Source: a virus
Strand: one strand, 5' to 3'
DNA length: 64,000 bases
IMG/VR virus record: IMGVR_UViG_3300034072_000926
Coordinates: 167,621-231,620 of that record
Positions 8,636-17,555 of this stretch are shown piece after piece. The notes under the pieces were generated by a model. The model did no database searches, was not told the origin of the DNA, and worked only from the letters and a program-made list of their open reading frames with translations. Within the stretch, counting starts at the first letter, position 1; each line of letters begins with the position of its first letter. A program made the position numbers and the translations under genes.

Positions 8636-8837
8636 ATTTTAGGGTTCTATCGAAATGAATCCTTAGTTCGAAGATGACCTGAAGGTCATTGGTAAAGATG
8701 CTGTTTTCGATATAATGCAGGCCATCATATGAACGTGAAGCGAGCCAATCCTTGGCTCGCTTCATTGCTTGATGATCATGAAACTGCGCTTGGTAGCGCG
8801 TATTGTTGTGAAACTTATTCAGCGTTTCCTGATACTT
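8610..8837 (-). CDS. Small protein, degenerate FKL-family member
   Basis: I take ATG 8837 (MKYQETLNK), giving 75 residues; it overlaps the end of the upstream gene by 23 bases and has no clear Shine-Dalgarno, so translation would depend on coupling. The segment ENSIFTNDLQVIFELRIHF corresponds to the shared strand-helix motif of the neighbouring small proteins, but with Glu in place of the usual Lys. A perfect 12-bp inverted repeat (TGAAGCGAGCCA/TGGCTCGCTTCA, 8736-8764) lies inside the coding sequence and may double as an RNA hairpin. It could be a decaying paralogue. Confidence 0.45.
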   Translation of the reverse strand, partial: KYQETLNKFHNNTRYQAQFHDHQAMKRAKDWLASRSYDGLHYIENSIFTNDLQVIFELRIHFDRTLKFIRASVQP

Positions 8838-9168
8838 CATCGAGATTATCCGTATGCTGTTCCACCCGGTCGAACAGCGTAGCAAATTCCTCGTGATTCT
8901 GGAGTTTCCACATGAGAAGGATGCCGGAGCTCTTGAGGTAAACCTCGACTTCGCCAGTCCTGGGGTGCGTCTGCACCATCCAATCCACGTTCTCTTCTCC
9001 GACCTCTCGACGCAGGCGCTTGGTAATGCGCGACCGCTGGTCGATGGCCGTAATCACGTCAGTTGTGCCAGCGAGAACGGCCCGGTGTGTGAAGCCCGAA
9101 AACATTGTCTCAGCATCCCAATCGGCATCATACCGATTGACTTTGATAATTTCAAGCTTGCTGCTCAT
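8815..9168 (-). CDS. Small FKL-like protein, first of a tandem array
   Basis: A 117-residue protein starting at ATG 9168 with a good AGGAG Shine-Dalgarno. It has a TTGACA/TAAAAC promoter about 30 bases upstream. The core reads GEVEVYLKSSGILLMWKLQNHEEF, a variant of the strand then D-A-x-x-F-K-L motif common to about a dozen small proteins in this window. An N-terminal basic segment (about residues 42-60, rich in Arg) precedes it. No catalytic motif is visible. It is soluble and of unknown function. The tandem arrangement with the next small genes argues for repeated duplication within this phage lineage. Confidence 0.6.
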   Translation of the reverse strand: MSSKLEIIKVNRYDADWDAETMFSGFTHRAVLAGTTDVITAIDQRSRITKRLRREVGEENVDWMVQTHPRTGEVEVYLKSSGILLMWKLQNHEEFATLFDRVEQHTDNLDEVSGNAE

Positions 9169-9196
9169 CGCTTACTCCTATATTTAACCATTCTGT

Positions 9197-9224
9197 GTTT
9201 TAGCATAGGACAGGTTAATGTCAA
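9197..9224 (-). promoter_or_regulatory. Sigma70-like promoter for the gene starting at 9168
   Basis: Minus strand TTGACA (9224-9219), 16 bases, then TAAAAC (9202-9197). The predicted +1 near 9190 leaves a 22-base leader that holds the AGGAG Shine-Dalgarno. Confidence 0.5.
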
Positions 9225-9493
9225 AGGAAATAAAGCTTGAACATGATAGCCTTCAGCCTGGGACAGCGGATAGCATAATCGGGCTGGATGTTTCCACCAC
9301 CCCTTGAGATCATAACGATCTTCCAGTCTGTTCCCTCTGCGCCGATTGTTTCTTCACTCCATATCCTGAAACGCCTACGAAGTGTGGGTCGTCGTCGCGC
9401 TTTCCGCTTTGCCGTAGAATCAGTCGGAGGGAACCATGTCAAGATGGCTTTATGTTTGGAGGCAGGTATAATGAGATCAACCGAGTCGACCAT
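9221..9493 (-). CDS. Small FKL-family protein
   Basis: I use ATG 9493 (MVDSVDLIIP), giving 90 residues; longer in-frame starts would overlap most of the preceding gene. The C-terminus is CPRLKAIMFKLYFL, the diagnostic ending of the family, preceded by a strand-like DWKIVMISRGGG segment and a strongly basic stretch (KRKARRRPTLRRRF) that could bind nucleic acid. It overlaps the previous small gene by 17 bases, consistent with translational coupling, and lacks an evident Shine-Dalgarno. Function unknown. Confidence 0.55.
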   Translation of the reverse strand: MVDSVDLIIPASKHKAILTWFPPTDSTAKRKARRRPTLRRRFRIWSEETIGAEGTDWKIVMISRGGGNIQPDYAIRCPRLKAIMFKLYFL

Positions 9494-9707
9494 GCCATGA
9501 CATCTTGAATAGAATGAAATCTTTGGTCTCTCGGAAACAAATCCATTTCTGATGGCGTTCATCAGATATCGCAGTCCAACGCCATTTGCCCGATGAAACA
9601 CTCATATCTCTCTGGCCTAGCGTTGTATTCAGCCAGGCAAACATTTCGCTATAGAGATCATCCTCTAAGAACGTATCAAAGGGATAGCGGTGTTTCCAGC
9701 CTGACAT
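9477..9707 (-). CDS. Small FKL-family protein
   Basis: A 76-residue protein, MSGWKHRYPF at the start and ETKDFILFKMSWHGRLG at the end, the latter matching the family motif with Met for Leu. Between them KWRWTAISDERHQKWICFRE looks like a beta hairpin. It is preceded by 19 bases of spacer and overlaps the following gene. No function can be assigned; family membership is read directly from the C-terminal motif. Confidence 0.55.
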   Translation of the reverse strand: MSGWKHRYPFDTFLEDDLYSEMFAWLNTTLGQRDMSVSSGKWRWTAISDERHQKWICFRETKDFILFKMSWHGRLG

Positions 9708-9726
9708 ATAGGCTGGATAGCATATT

Positions 9727-9927
9727 TTAGAGCCAAGTCAACTTGAACAACATGGCATCAGACTCTTTCTCGAAATAGATATAATCCTGTCCATCTATGG
9801 TTGTGATGGAATGTCTGATACCTTTGGTGGAGAACCAAGTATGAATCTCTTTCTTGAGGACGCACTTATAGCGACCCCTAATGACTTGCCATTCCCACAT
9901 CTCTAAATTCTTAATAGGTAGGATCAT
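9727..9927 (-). CDS. Small FKL-family protein
   Basis: A 66-residue protein. ATG 9927 overlaps the TGA of the upstream gene (ATGA), a classic coupling arrangement; a GTG at 9933 is the alternative. It shows the family pattern cleanly: a central IDGQDYIYFEKESDAMLFKLTWL, in which a strand ending in aromatic residues leads into S-D-A-M-L-F-K-L-x-W-L at the C-terminus. It is short enough to be essentially one domain. Confidence 0.6.
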   Translation of the reverse strand: MILPIKNLEMWEWQVIRGRYKCVLKKEIHTWFSTKGIRHSITTIDGQDYIYFEKESDAMLFKLTWL

Positions 9928-10121
9928 AGCCACTCTAATTTGAAACGGATTGCATCAGCACGTCTGGCAAAATACACAACCGTCTCACCTTCTTCAATAT
10001 AATGATCCCAACACCAACGATCACAACCAAGAGCTGAACCCATAGTATCATGAGCCCATAGTCTGAAATCGGTTGATAGGACAAGATCAAATGAAGACTT
10101 ACTGAAAACGCCAGCCTTCAT
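9924..10121 (-). CDS. Small FKL-family protein
   Basis: From ATG 10121 this is 65 residues ending GETVVYFARRADAIRFKLEWL, a textbook copy of the family motif. The longer open frame reaching 10313 overlaps the radical SAM gene in another frame and is rejected as the start. No Shine-Dalgarno is evident before 10121. The gene lies 16 bases after the radical SAM stop codon (TAG at 10138-10140). Confidence 0.5.
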   Translation of the reverse strand: MKAGVFSKSSFDLVLSTDFRLWAHDTMGSALGCDRWCWDHYIEEGETVVYFARRADAIRFKLEWL

Positions 10122-10137
10122 CCAAGCAGAACGAGTG

Positions 10138-11010
10138 CTATGAACGGCGATCAACGAACATTCCACACGAGGCTTTGACGTCGAATCCGACGCGAGGTAC
10201 GATACGGCTGCTCGGATGACCGAACGCAGAGGAAAGGTAGTCGAAGTTCCGTTGCAGAACTTCCTCACTAGGTTCCTTACCTTGAGCACTGCTGAAAGGA
10301 TTGTATCGGACAAGATTGAACTTTACATCTAGGTTTCGAACCAAGATAGCCATAATGATTTCTTCGAGAGTTTCCAAGTCATCATTCTCACCCTCAATGA
10401 AAGCCCAATGCAACGTCAGGAGTTGTCCTGTCTTCTGTTGCCATTCGACCATCTTCCAAAGAGCTTCATGAGGGTTCATGGCCTTTGGTAGCCAACGCTT
10501 GCGGAAGTGTTCCTTGAGGCTATAGAGGGAGTAATAGATCTGAGCACCCGAGTCTCCAAAAACGTCATAGAGTGAACGTTCTTCCATCTCCTCGGGCATA
10601 ATCGTGCTGATGTTATATTTGGCCACTAACGCATGTTGTTCTGCAATGCCCTGTAAGGGTTTCTTAACGCCCTCCCAGTCATTTAGCACGTTGGGGTTAG
10701 CAAGCGGTTCGCCGCGCGCCATGAAGTTGTAGTTAACCCTGTGGGCATCATCGATCTCTCGATAATGACGGAACACCTGCAAGGCTTGGAGTTCATATTC
10801 CTCCTTGCTTGCAGGTGTCATCATAGTCTGACGAGTTTGCGTCAGATGACAAAAACGACAAGCCTTATTACAGCCGGAATGACTCGATAGATAGGCGATG
10901 AAGTAATCTTGCTCACGCCTAACATAACGAGCTTCGAGTGCCCCACCATCTTGATGAGGCACCACGAAGTTAACACTCGAGTCTTCCGAACTGTATAGGA
11001 CTTCAGTCAT
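10138..11010 (-). CDS. RlmN-like radical SAM protein
   Basis: A 290-residue protein with the radical SAM cluster motif C47-x3-C51-x2-C54 ([11 protein letters not shown]). It also has MARGEP at about 98-102 (compare GMGEP of RlmN) and C282 in CGMF near the C-terminus (compare CGQL). The order and spacing match the RlmN/Cfr group of RNA adenine C2/C8 methyltransferases, which use the distal Cys as methyl carrier. The second functional Cys of those enzymes, in LCVSS just before the cluster, is replaced by Tyr40 (AYLSS). It lacks much of the RlmN N-terminal domain (usual length 350-390). It overlaps gp46 by 8 bases and ends in TAG, one of only two amber stops here. The substrate is unknown. Confidence 0.8.
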   Translation of the reverse strand: MTEVLYSSEDSSVNFVVPHQDGGALEARYVRREQDYFIAYLSSHSGCNKACRFCHLTQTRQTMMTPASKEEYELQALQVFRHYREIDDAHRVNYNFMARGEPLANPNVLNDWEGVKKPLQGIAEQHALVAKYNISTIMPEEMEERSLYDVFGDSGAQIYYSLYSLKEHFRKRWLPKAMNPHEALWKMVEWQQKTGQLLTLHWAFIEGENDDLETLEEIIMAILVRNLDVKFNLVRYNPFSSAQGKEPSEEVLQRNFDYLSSAFGHPSSRIVPRVGFDVKASCGMFVDRRS

Positions 11011-12787
11011 TCTGTTCTGTATCCGTCACGAACGAGGTGAAATTGTTCTCGAACTGAACCAAGAGAATGCGTGGCACCCTAGAGGTCAGTTCGTCCTTGT
11101 GTGAGATCAGGAAGATGTTCTTTCCACGCTCGCGAGCATTCTTCTTCAGAATCTCAAGAGCGAGGTCCATACCCTTCGAGTCCATGCCAGAGTCGACGAG
11201 CTCGTCAATCATCAGAAGATTGAATGGCTTGTTCATCGTTTCCCAGACATCACGGAAAGACCATGCAAGAGCCAGAACCAGACGGTTTGCCTCGCCATTG
11301 CTCAGCTGAGCAAAGTCATATTCCTTACCGAGTCGTGTAATCTCTACACTCAGGTCACTCTTAAATGCAACTTCATGAGGGAGTTGCAGTTTATCAAGGT
11401 AAGAATTTAGTCGGACGTTCAGGAAGCTGAGGTTCTGATCGATAATCTTCTTACGAATGAAGGAGTTCTTATCAGTTAGTAGCTTCTGCAGGAATTCCTG
11501 GTGCTGCTGAAGAACCGTCAACTCGTTGATGTAATCACGCGACACATCCTGGAGGCCAGAAGTCGACAAGTTGGCAATCTGATCGATGAACGGAGAGTCA
11601 TTTGCACTTTCACGCTGGAAATCACTTTCCAGCTTATCAAGTGTGTGACGGTGGTTTAGAGCCTGTTCAATCGTATCATAGGAAGTTTCTGGCTTGTTAC
11701 CGAGCGCAGACAATTCTCCAATGGCCTTTTCAAGATCCGAACCAGCTGCGAACAATTCATCTTCGGCTGTCTTGCGTTCAGCTTCATACTTGGCTTTGCG
11801 AGCCAACAGATCAGCAAGGATTTCTGCGTGAGTGTCATCGTGAACATCCTGTCCACAGGTATGACACTTTTTCTGTTCAGCCGTTTCAAGTTGTCTCTCA
11901 ACTCGCTGGAAGCTTGCGTCTGCGTTCATGTAGGCTTTCTCGACCCTAGCAGCATCACGCTCAGTTCGCATCATTTCAGCAGTGAGTCGGGTAAACTCTA
12001 CAAGAACCCTTTGGTTATTGATTTCGGTCTCGATATCAATTTCCTTGAGCTGGTCAATTGCCTTTGTGAGCTTCTCGAGCTTCTTCACATGCTCTTGTTC
12101 CCAGACCTTGTTCTTGAACTTGAGTTCGTTGATCGTCTTCTGAATCTTCTCATTCGAATCCAAGACGGTCTTGATACGAATCTCTTCGCCCCTGATCTCA
12201 TCCTTTACCTGTTTGATCAGACCACGAAGTAATTCCGCCTTCGCGCTCAACTGGGTGATACCCAGTAGCTCTTCGATGATCTCACGCTGGTCCTTGGCAT
12301 TCATATCCAAGAAGGGAACTGTCTTAGAGTGCAAGGCAACAATATGCTTGAACAGGAGATGTGAACAGCCGATGGCCTTCTCAATCTCTTCCTGGGTATG
12401 TTTGTTCTCACCATGTGCTTCGTCGGTGCCCTCAGAATTTACGAGGCCATCGTTAACATAGAAGCGGAGGAAGTTTGGCTTACGACCACGTTCAATACGA
12501 TATGACTTGTTGCCAATCTCAAAATCGAGGCTAACAACCATGCCCTTTTGGTTGATCTTGTTGATCAGGTTGTCACGTTTGATGTTTGTGAGAGGTTGAC
12601 CGTAGATTGCGTAGCAGATAGCCTGAATCAGTGTGGTCTTACCCACACCGTTACGACTACCGCCACTACCCTGGTCAATGTTTTCGCCCAAGATGAGAGT
12701 CAAACCATGCTCATCTAGGTTAATAGCCTGAGTCGTATTACCTACGCTCAGGAAGTTCTTAAGAGTAACGGTGCGAGCTCTTATCAT
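11003..12787 (-). CDS. gp46: Recombination endonuclease large subunit gp46 (SbcC/Rad50-like)
   Basis: A 594-residue SMC-like ATPase that with gp47 resects DNA ends for recombination-dependent replication and host DNA degradation. Walker A is at about 42-52 ([11 protein letters not shown]). The central region is a long coiled coil interrupted by a zinc hook, CHTCGQD, at about residue 306. The ABC signature [15 protein letters not shown] and Walker [12 protein letters not shown] lie near the C-terminus. All elements are intact and the length fits T4 gp46 (560). It follows the 126-residue spacer gene by 6 bases and overlaps the radical SAM gene, so these four genes look co-transcribed. Confidence 0.96.
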   Translation of the reverse strand: MIRARTVTLKNFLSVGNTTQAINLDEHGLTLILGENIDQGSGGSRNGVGKTTLIQAICYAIYGQPLTNIKRDNLINKINQKGMVVSLDFEIGNKSYRIERGRKPNFLRFYVNDGLVNSEGTDEAHGENKHTQEEIEKAIGCSHLLFKHIVALHSKTVPFLDMNAKDQREIIEELLGITQLSAKAELLRGLIKQVKDEIRGEEIRIKTVLDSNEKIQKTINELKFKNKVWEQEHVKKLEKLTKAIDQLKEIDIETEINNQRVLVEFTRLTAEMMRTERDAARVEKAYMNADASFQRVERQLETAEQKKCHTCGQDVHDDTHAEILADLLARKAKYEAERKTAEDELFAAGSDLEKAIGELSALGNKPETSYDTIEQALNHRHTLDKLESDFQRESANDSPFIDQIANLSTSGLQDVSRDYINELTVLQQHQEFLQKLLTDKNSFIRKKIIDQNLSFLNVRLNSYLDKLQLPHEVAFKSDLSVEITRLGKEYDFAQLSNGEANRLVLALAWSFRDVWETMNKPFNLLMIDELVDSGMDSKGMDLALEILKKNARERGKNIFLISHKDELTSRVPRILLVQFENNFTSFVTDTEQND

Positions 12788-12793
12788 TATCTT

Positions 12794-13174
12794 TTAGCGC
12801 CCCATGAATTTGTTTACCGCATCAAGATTGCTTATGCTAGATGTGACCTGTCCTTTGAAGTTGACACCAGCCGCGAGTTTCACCAACATAGGATTGAAAT
12901 CAATGGGAACCTCGGTAAACACATAGGTTCCGTGCATAAACATCAGTATTCCGCAGTTTACACTCTTTGCATCCAATAAGTCACGAATTGCTTCCAAGGT
13001 TGTCTTGAAATCATACGCGGTCATGACCTGATTGTTCTTCACAAACGCATAGACATGCTGGAATGGCTGTGGTGTGCCATGTGAATCGAACCTGGCAATC
13101 TTTTCCATTTGCCAGGGTTCGAGAATGAAGAGAGCCTCAGAGTCAGACACTTCTATGTTGAATGGATTGCTCAA
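12794..13174 (-). CDS. Unknown protein between gp47 and gp46
   Basis: A 126-residue protein starting at ATG 13174, overlapping the gp47 stop by 4 bases (ATGA), and ending 6 bases before gp46. It has no motif I recognise; predicted strands alternate with two helices, and the segment CGILMFMHGTYVFTEVPIDF suggests a compact beta-rich fold. Tight coupling on both sides suggests a partner or regulator of the gp46/gp47 nuclease, in the position where T4 also carries small genes (46.1/46.2). This is inference from context only. Confidence 0.7.
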   Translation of the reverse strand: MSNPFNIEVSDSEALFILEPWQMEKIARFDSHGTPQPFQHVYAFVKNNQVMTAYDFKTTLEAIRDLLDAKSVNCGILMFMHGTYVFTEVPIDFNPMLVKLAAGVNFKGQVTSSISNLDAVNKFMGR

Positions 13175-14199
13175 GATAGACCTCGATAGATTTCAATGAG
13201 TAGGTTCTTGTCGACGGTCAGGGAGTCAATTCCCTTGAGACCTTCGATGACAATCTGATCAACACTCTGGAAGATAACTTCGTCACCGAACTCTTGCTCA
13301 TCCTGCTCCTTTGCACCCGGCATGACGTCAATCTTACGTGGATTGAAATGTGCCTGGAAGGTGTCCTTGATGAACTGAGCTTCGTCGTGATTGATGTTCA
13401 CATCCGCAGTGATGCGAGCATAGGTCATCTCATCAAGATATTCAGTTGGCGATTCCAAGAGGTCGCTAATCTTGAGAGTGCGATACTTCGGTCCAGCCTT
13501 CCAATTGATGAACTCTGGATCCTTACCCCATTCCAAGAACATCATGCCACGTTCGTCATCCCACGCATCGGCGAAGTTATGAGGAAACGGATTGCCAAGA
13601 TAGCAGATTTTGTTCTTAGCCTGACGCTTGTGGAAATGTCCCGAGAATGCCCAGTAGGTCACATCATCGAAATAGGTGTGATTCAGACCACCATGGTCAG
13701 GCATTTCGACCATTGCGTTCATCATGAAGTGAGGCAATTCGAAGTGACCAAACATATAGTCAGACTTCTTAGCTAACTTCTGGATCTTCTTGAAGTCATC
13801 GCCGACGAGCCAAGGACAGAACGTCACACCACCAACGGTCAAAAAATCGTTGATGATGGTCATGTTGTTCAGGTTACGCCCGATAGCAACGCTGGAAATC
13901 TCACGCTTCTCCTTGTAATAGAGATCGTGGTTTCCGGGAATAAAGTAGAAGTTTGGAAAGGCATTAGCGAGACGTTCCATGTTGCTCAGACTGTAGTTGA
14001 GCGTAGATACATGGATGGCGTGACGATTATCATGCCAGTCGCCCGTGAAGATGATGGTATCAACCTCGCGTGCCTGTGCCTGTTCGATGAACCACTTGAC
14101 AAAGTCTTCGCAGTCCTGGTTATGTTGACGGTCGTTGTTCTTTTTGCCGAAATGGATATCGGTGAAAACAGCGGCCTTCTTAAAGAGCTGGTTGCTCAT
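13171..14199 (-). CDS. gp47: Recombination endonuclease small subunit gp47 (SbcD/Mre11-like)
   Basis: A 342-residue calcineurin-like phosphoesterase, the nuclease partner of gp46. The metal-binding motifs are in order: FTDIHFGK (D and H), FTGDWHDNR (D), IPGNHDLYY (N-H-D), MFGHFELPH and FSGHFHKRQ (the final G-H-x-H). Length matches T4 gp47 (339). It begins at ATG 14199 with TTAGGAGG and a short leader; the upstream intergenic stretch contains no clear promoter consensus. Confidence 0.95.
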   Translation of the reverse strand: MSNQLFKKAAVFTDIHFGKKNNDRQHNQDCEDFVKWFIEQAQAREVDTIIFTGDWHDNRHAIHVSTLNYSLSNMERLANAFPNFYFIPGNHDLYYKEKREISSVAIGRNLNNMTIINDFLTVGGVTFCPWLVGDDFKKIQKLAKKSDYMFGHFELPHFMMNAMVEMPDHGGLNHTYFDDVTYWAFSGHFHKRQAKNKICYLGNPFPHNFADAWDDERGMMFLEWGKDPEFINWKAGPKYRTLKISDLLESPTEYLDEMTYARITADVNINHDEAQFIKDTFQAHFNPRKIDVMPGAKEQDEQEFGDEVIFQSVDQIVIEGLKGIDSLTVDKNLLIEIYRGLS

Positions 14200-14250
14200 A
14201 GATAGCCTCCTAATTTGTGCTGGCTTAGCACCCTGAACAACGAAAAGTCA

Positions 14251-14442
14251 TTATTCAGGGTATCTAGGACCGAGCCATAATCCATAAGGTCGGTGAGAAT
14301 CCATCTTATCTCGGGTAAGCCAGATATAGCTGACGGTGAAGAATGCGATTTTTATCTCAAATTCCTCTACCTTTTTCCAAGGCTTGAGTAGGAGGCGCCT
14401 AACACGCCTCCTACCAGTAAGACTACAAACTTCTCTACCCAT
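14251..14442 (-). CDS. Small protein coupled to gp55
   Basis: A 63-residue ORF whose ATG overlaps the gp55 stop (TAATG), which is why I accept it. Its N-terminal third is encoded by a perfect 10-bp inverted repeat. The C-terminal part, FEIKIAFFTVSYIWLTRDK followed by a Gly/Pro/Tyr-rich tail, could be a short membrane segment or a beta strand pair. No family recognised. The ORF could alternatively be spurious, with the inverted repeat acting as an RNA element after gp55. Confidence 0.45.
   Translation of the reverse strand: MGREVCSLTGRRRVRRLLLKPWKKVEEFEIKIAFFTVSYIWLTRDKMDSHRPYGLWLGPRYPE
14388..14414. repeat. Perfect 10-bp inverted repeat downstream of gp55
   Basis: GTAGGAGGCG, a 7-base loop, CGCCTCCTAC. 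It is not followed by a U-tract on either strand, so it is not a standard terminator; it may be an mRNA stability element or attenuator between gp55 and gp47. Confidence 0.5.
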
Positions 14443-15317
14443 TAGGTTGACTTCTTAGGAGCGCCGCGACGGACGAGCTTCTTCTGCTCTGGAACTTCGC
14501 CATTCGCAAGAGCCTTCTGAGCAAGGCTGTTGTCAATCTGTCGAGTGATCGAAGGAGTAACGCCGTGCATGACAAGCAGGTCATCACGAATGTTTTGGTT
14601 ACGCTTTTCAAGATTCAGAACACGGGTAAAGGCGTTCGAGACTGTGACGGTGTAATAGGCAAACGGGTTGTCGGAACGTGCTTCATTGAACTGGAGACCA
14701 ACGCTCGACAGCTGAAGCAATGCCTGACTACGCATTTCATCCACGTAGGTGTAACCACGCCAGTTGCCGCGCTGCGAATAGCGTTCAACTAGCTTCATGA
14801 ACATAAGAGCAAGACGATTTGTGGTCTTGCCGTGATCCTGACAAAACTCACCGTTCTCAAGTGCATAGCGCCAGTGCGAACGTCCGACTTCCTTTGCACC
14901 ATCGATTTCAGTTAGGATATAGTGCTTGAATGGTGGGAAGTTGAGGCGAACGTGATTATCAGCGGTGCGCTTTGGATTCTTGACACGACCTTCTTCTAAT
15001 GGAATGTGTTCATATGTCATTACGCGCCATACGATATCTTCGATTAGAATGGTCGATGGATCTACGTCGTCGACTTTAATCTGATGGTTCTTGTAACCGG
15101 CATCCTTGAGTTCTTGCTTCAGAGCGCGGGTCATCTTCTTGGCCTTAGCTTCACGGACTGTCTGGACGAGTTCATCGGTAATTTCATCCAGGCTATCTAC
15201 GATATGGTCATAGGCCGAATACTGTTTATCAACGAAATAGGAATAGGTGTTCTTGGACTTGTGGATCTCAGCTAGGAGTTCCTTGTTGGTCAGATAGTTG
15301 ACCTTTTGAGTTGCCAT
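14442..15317 (-). CDS. gp55: Late-transcription sigma factor gp55
   Basis: A 291-residue protein resembling T4 gp55, the sigma-like subunit that directs host RNA polymerase to late promoters together with gp33 and gp45. The region-2-like core is evident: FNEARSDNPFAYYTVTVSNA followed by FTRVLNLEKRNQN, preceded by GYTYVDEMRSQALLQL. It is longer than T4 gp55 (185), with an extra N-terminal region (about 1-170) and a basic C-terminal tail. It starts at ATG 15317 with GGGAG. CTAAATAT-like motifs before virion genes in this window are its likely targets. Confidence 0.88.
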   Translation of the reverse strand: MATQKVNYLTNKELLAEIHKSKNTYSYFVDKQYSAYDHIVDSLDEITDELVQTVREAKAKKMTRALKQELKDAGYKNHQIKVDDVDPSTILIEDIVWRVMTYEHIPLEEGRVKNPKRTADNHVRLNFPPFKHYILTEIDGAKEVGRSHWRYALENGEFCQDHGKTTNRLALMFMKLVERYSQRGNWRGYTYVDEMRSQALLQLSSVGLQFNEARSDNPFAYYTVTVSNAFTRVLNLEKRNQNIRDDLLVMHGVTPSITRQIDNSLAQKALANGEVPEQKKLVRRGAPKKST

Positions 15318-15541
15318 TTGGTCTTGCTCCCTTTTTCTTTTCTTATTGAGCAGGAAAAATATTGTGCCCCGTATAGGTTCTTGCTATCAGTTAGCACTCT
15401 TTCTTTCTAACAGATCGGACACCCTAAATCACTATTCGTGTGACTTTTAGGGCTGCATTCTGTCGCTTTATTGACTTTTCCCTGCTTACTATATAGAGCG
15501 GAGATAGGTGAGTAAAAACTACATATTAAAGGCAAGTAAAT

Positions 15542-16123
15542 ATGAGTGGAGGACTAAACAACGGAGTAGCCCTGGCATTAGGACGGTTGAACCCGCCTAC
15601 CAAAGGTCACGACGTGATGGTCCGAGAGCTCAAGATTACTGCTGCTCGTCTAGGCGTTCGAGCCGTCCTGTATATTGTGGATGGTGAGAAAACTGGTAAG
15701 GACAAAAGTAAGAATCCCTTGACCGCTTTGCAGCGTCTGGAGATTGCTCGAAAGCTCTTCCCAGGAATCACGATTGATGTCGTGAGCAATGCCTATGAAG
15801 CCCTAGAGGTCCTAGACCTTCAGGGATTTAAGGCAAAAGCCTGGGTTGCTGGATCAGACCGTGCCTCCAACTACCGCAAGCTCGTATCCAGTGAGAAACT
15901 GGATTGTGAGATTGTTGAGGTGGATCGCGAGGCAGGTGATGCAGATGGCGTGAGTGCTACCGCAGCCCGACAAGCGGCCCTAGATGGTAACATGAATGAG
16001 TTTGCTCATCATATGCCAGAAACCCTCAATGATTCTGACCTTGCGGACATAGCAAATATGATTCGTGAGGCAGTAAATGGCGATAACACAGGCAGAGCTA
16101 AAAAAACTGGAAGCGGAATATAA
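15542..16123 (+). CDS. Nucleotidyltransferase of the HxGH/cytidylyltransferase-like superfamily
   Basis: A 193-residue protein with the nucleotidyltransferase signature GRLNPPTKGH at 14-23 and the distal VSATAAR at 137-143 (the ISSTxxR-type motif). These mark an NMN or phosphopantetheine adenylyltransferase fold, as in NadM/NadR. The likely reaction transfers a nucleotidyl group from NTP to a phosphorylated acceptor; NAD synthesis or repair is one possibility. It opens the tail operon, and its last 47 bases overlap the tail tube cap gene, so the two are translationally linked. A weak TTGACT (15471)/TATAGA (15492) pair with 15-base spacing lies upstream. Confidence 0.75.
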   Translation: MSGGLNNGVALALGRLNPPTKGHDVMVRELKITAARLGVRAVLYIVDGEKTGKDKSKNPLTALQRLEIARKLFPGITIDVVSNAYEALEVLDLQGFKAKAWVAGSDRASNYRKLVSSEKLDCEIVEVDREAGDADGVSATAARQAALDGNMNEFAHHMPETLNDSDLADIANMIREAVNGDNTGRAKKTGSGI

Positions 16124-17555
16124 CGCCCAGAGGTATAACCTTGATGACATAAAATCACAGGTTAAACAGAAAGAAGAATCTGCAGAACGCAAGCTTCAAC
16201 TTTATGAAGCTGCCTCGATTGCGTATCAGGCAGAAACAGATCCTGACAGAAAAGCCGCTTTACAACAGGCAATGAATAACGCCTTGCAAGTCTATCAGAC
16301 TGCTAATCAAGACTATCTTTCTTTTATCAACAACGTTCAAAAGCCAGCCAGTCAGGCATTACTCGCAGCAGAAACAGCTTATTTTCGTGCGCAAAGCGGC
16401 TATAAAGAAGAACAAAATCAAACCACTGGCAAAATTGACGCAACTCCGAAAACTGTTTCCACTCCAGTAAAAAGTGGTAGCGGTCAGCCTTCGGTAAATG
16501 CTGAAGCAGTTTCGGCGGGCGACTTTGCGTATGGTGATCTAGGTAGCGGCACCGCAGGTGGCATGGGCAATGCTGCTCTGATCAGCACGACTACTATCTT
16601 GCCAAATACCAAGCGAACACAAATCAGCAAGGCTGAGATGGAAGCCGCTGATAAGAACTACACAACTGAGATGAACAAGCTCAGTCAGTTCTGGTCTGTC
16701 AAGGATACTTCCAGTCCGGAATATGAGGCTCAAAAGCAGAATGCAATGCAGAGCCAATATCAGTGGGAATTGGCTAGGAACAATTTGGAAGAAGTTGCTT
16801 CTGATGAACGTGCCAATATCTCCGAAGCCCCAATCACGACTGTTGGCTTGGATGAAGAACTAATCCGACCAGAACTTCCTGAACTTGAACCGGTCGATGG
16901 ATTGTCAACCGAAGCTGAGGCAATAGACGGCGATCCTATTGTTGTGACTGGTGGTAAGAATGACGATCGAATTCGAATCTTTGCCAAAGAAGCAAACCGT
17001 TCTACACTCTACACTGGTGTGATGGCCGCCCTGGCCGAAACCAATGGTGTTGTCTTCCCCTACACACCGACGATCACACATCAGCACCGTGCAGAATATA
17101 GCAAGATGTCTCCGACTCATGCGAACACTGACTATTATGTCTACACCAATAGTCCTGCAGTTCAGATTCAGATTGCTGGCCAGTTTAGTGCTCAGAACCA
17201 AGCTGAGGCTCAATACATGCTTGCCTGTATGCACTTCTTCAGAACGGTAACTAAAATGCACTTTGGTAAATCTGATGTCAATGCAGGTTTGCCGCCACCA
17301 GTTCTAGTCCTGAAGGGTTACGGCGAATTCATGTTCAACAAGCTTGATGTTCTGATTACAGACTTCTCAATGGACTTGCCTAACAATGTGGACTACGTGA
17401 AGACTTCTATTGACGGTTATGTGGGATATGTCCCAGCACTGACTACCTTCAATGTTACCTGTGTGGTTCAGAACACTCCTGCCCAACAGCGAGACGATTT
17501 TAACATTGATCAGTTCGCAAACGGCGACCTATTAAGTCAGGGAGGATTTATCTAA
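16077..17555 (+). CDS. Baseplate tail-tube cap/initiator (gp48/gp54-like)
   Basis: A 492-residue protein. The C-terminal 230 residues carry the pattern shared by gp48 and gp54: FPYTPTITHQHRAEYS, then SAQNQAEAQYMLACMHFFRT, VTKMHFGKSD, PPPVLVLKGYGEFMFN and FNIDQFANGDL. The two T4 proteins are homologous in this region and I cannot choose between them. The N-terminal 150 residues are a coiled coil plus a low-complexity linker absent from the 320-364 residue T4 proteins. It would seat the first tail tube ring on the hub. TAATG coupling leads into gp53. Confidence 0.82.
   Translation: MAITQAELKKLEAEYNAQRYNLDDIKSQVKQKEESAERKLQLYEAASIAYQAETDPDRKAALQQAMNNALQVYQTANQDYLSFINNVQKPASQALLAAETAYFRAQSGYKEEQNQTTGKIDATPKTVSTPVKSGSGQPSVNAEAVSAGDFAYGDLGSGTAGGMGNAALISTTTILPNTKRTQISKAEMEAADKNYTTEMNKLSQFWSVKDTSSPEYEAQKQNAMQSQYQWELARNNLEEVASDERANISEAPITTVGLDEELIRPELPELEPVDGLSTEAEAIDGDPIVVTGGKNDDRIRIFAKEANRSTLYTGVMAALAETNGVVFPYTPTITHQHRAEYSKMSPTHANTDYYVYTNSPAVQIQIAGQFSAQNQAEAQYMLACMHFFRTVTKMHFGKSDVNAGLPPPVLVLKGYGEFMFNKLDVLITDFSMDLPNNVDYVKTSIDGYVGYVPALTTFNVTCVVQNTPAQQRDDFNIDQFANGDLLSQGGFI

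Noticed and set aside
10122-10313. Extended N-terminus of the FKL protein ending at 9924
   Set aside because: The extension lies entirely over the radical SAM gene in another frame and looks like its shadow.
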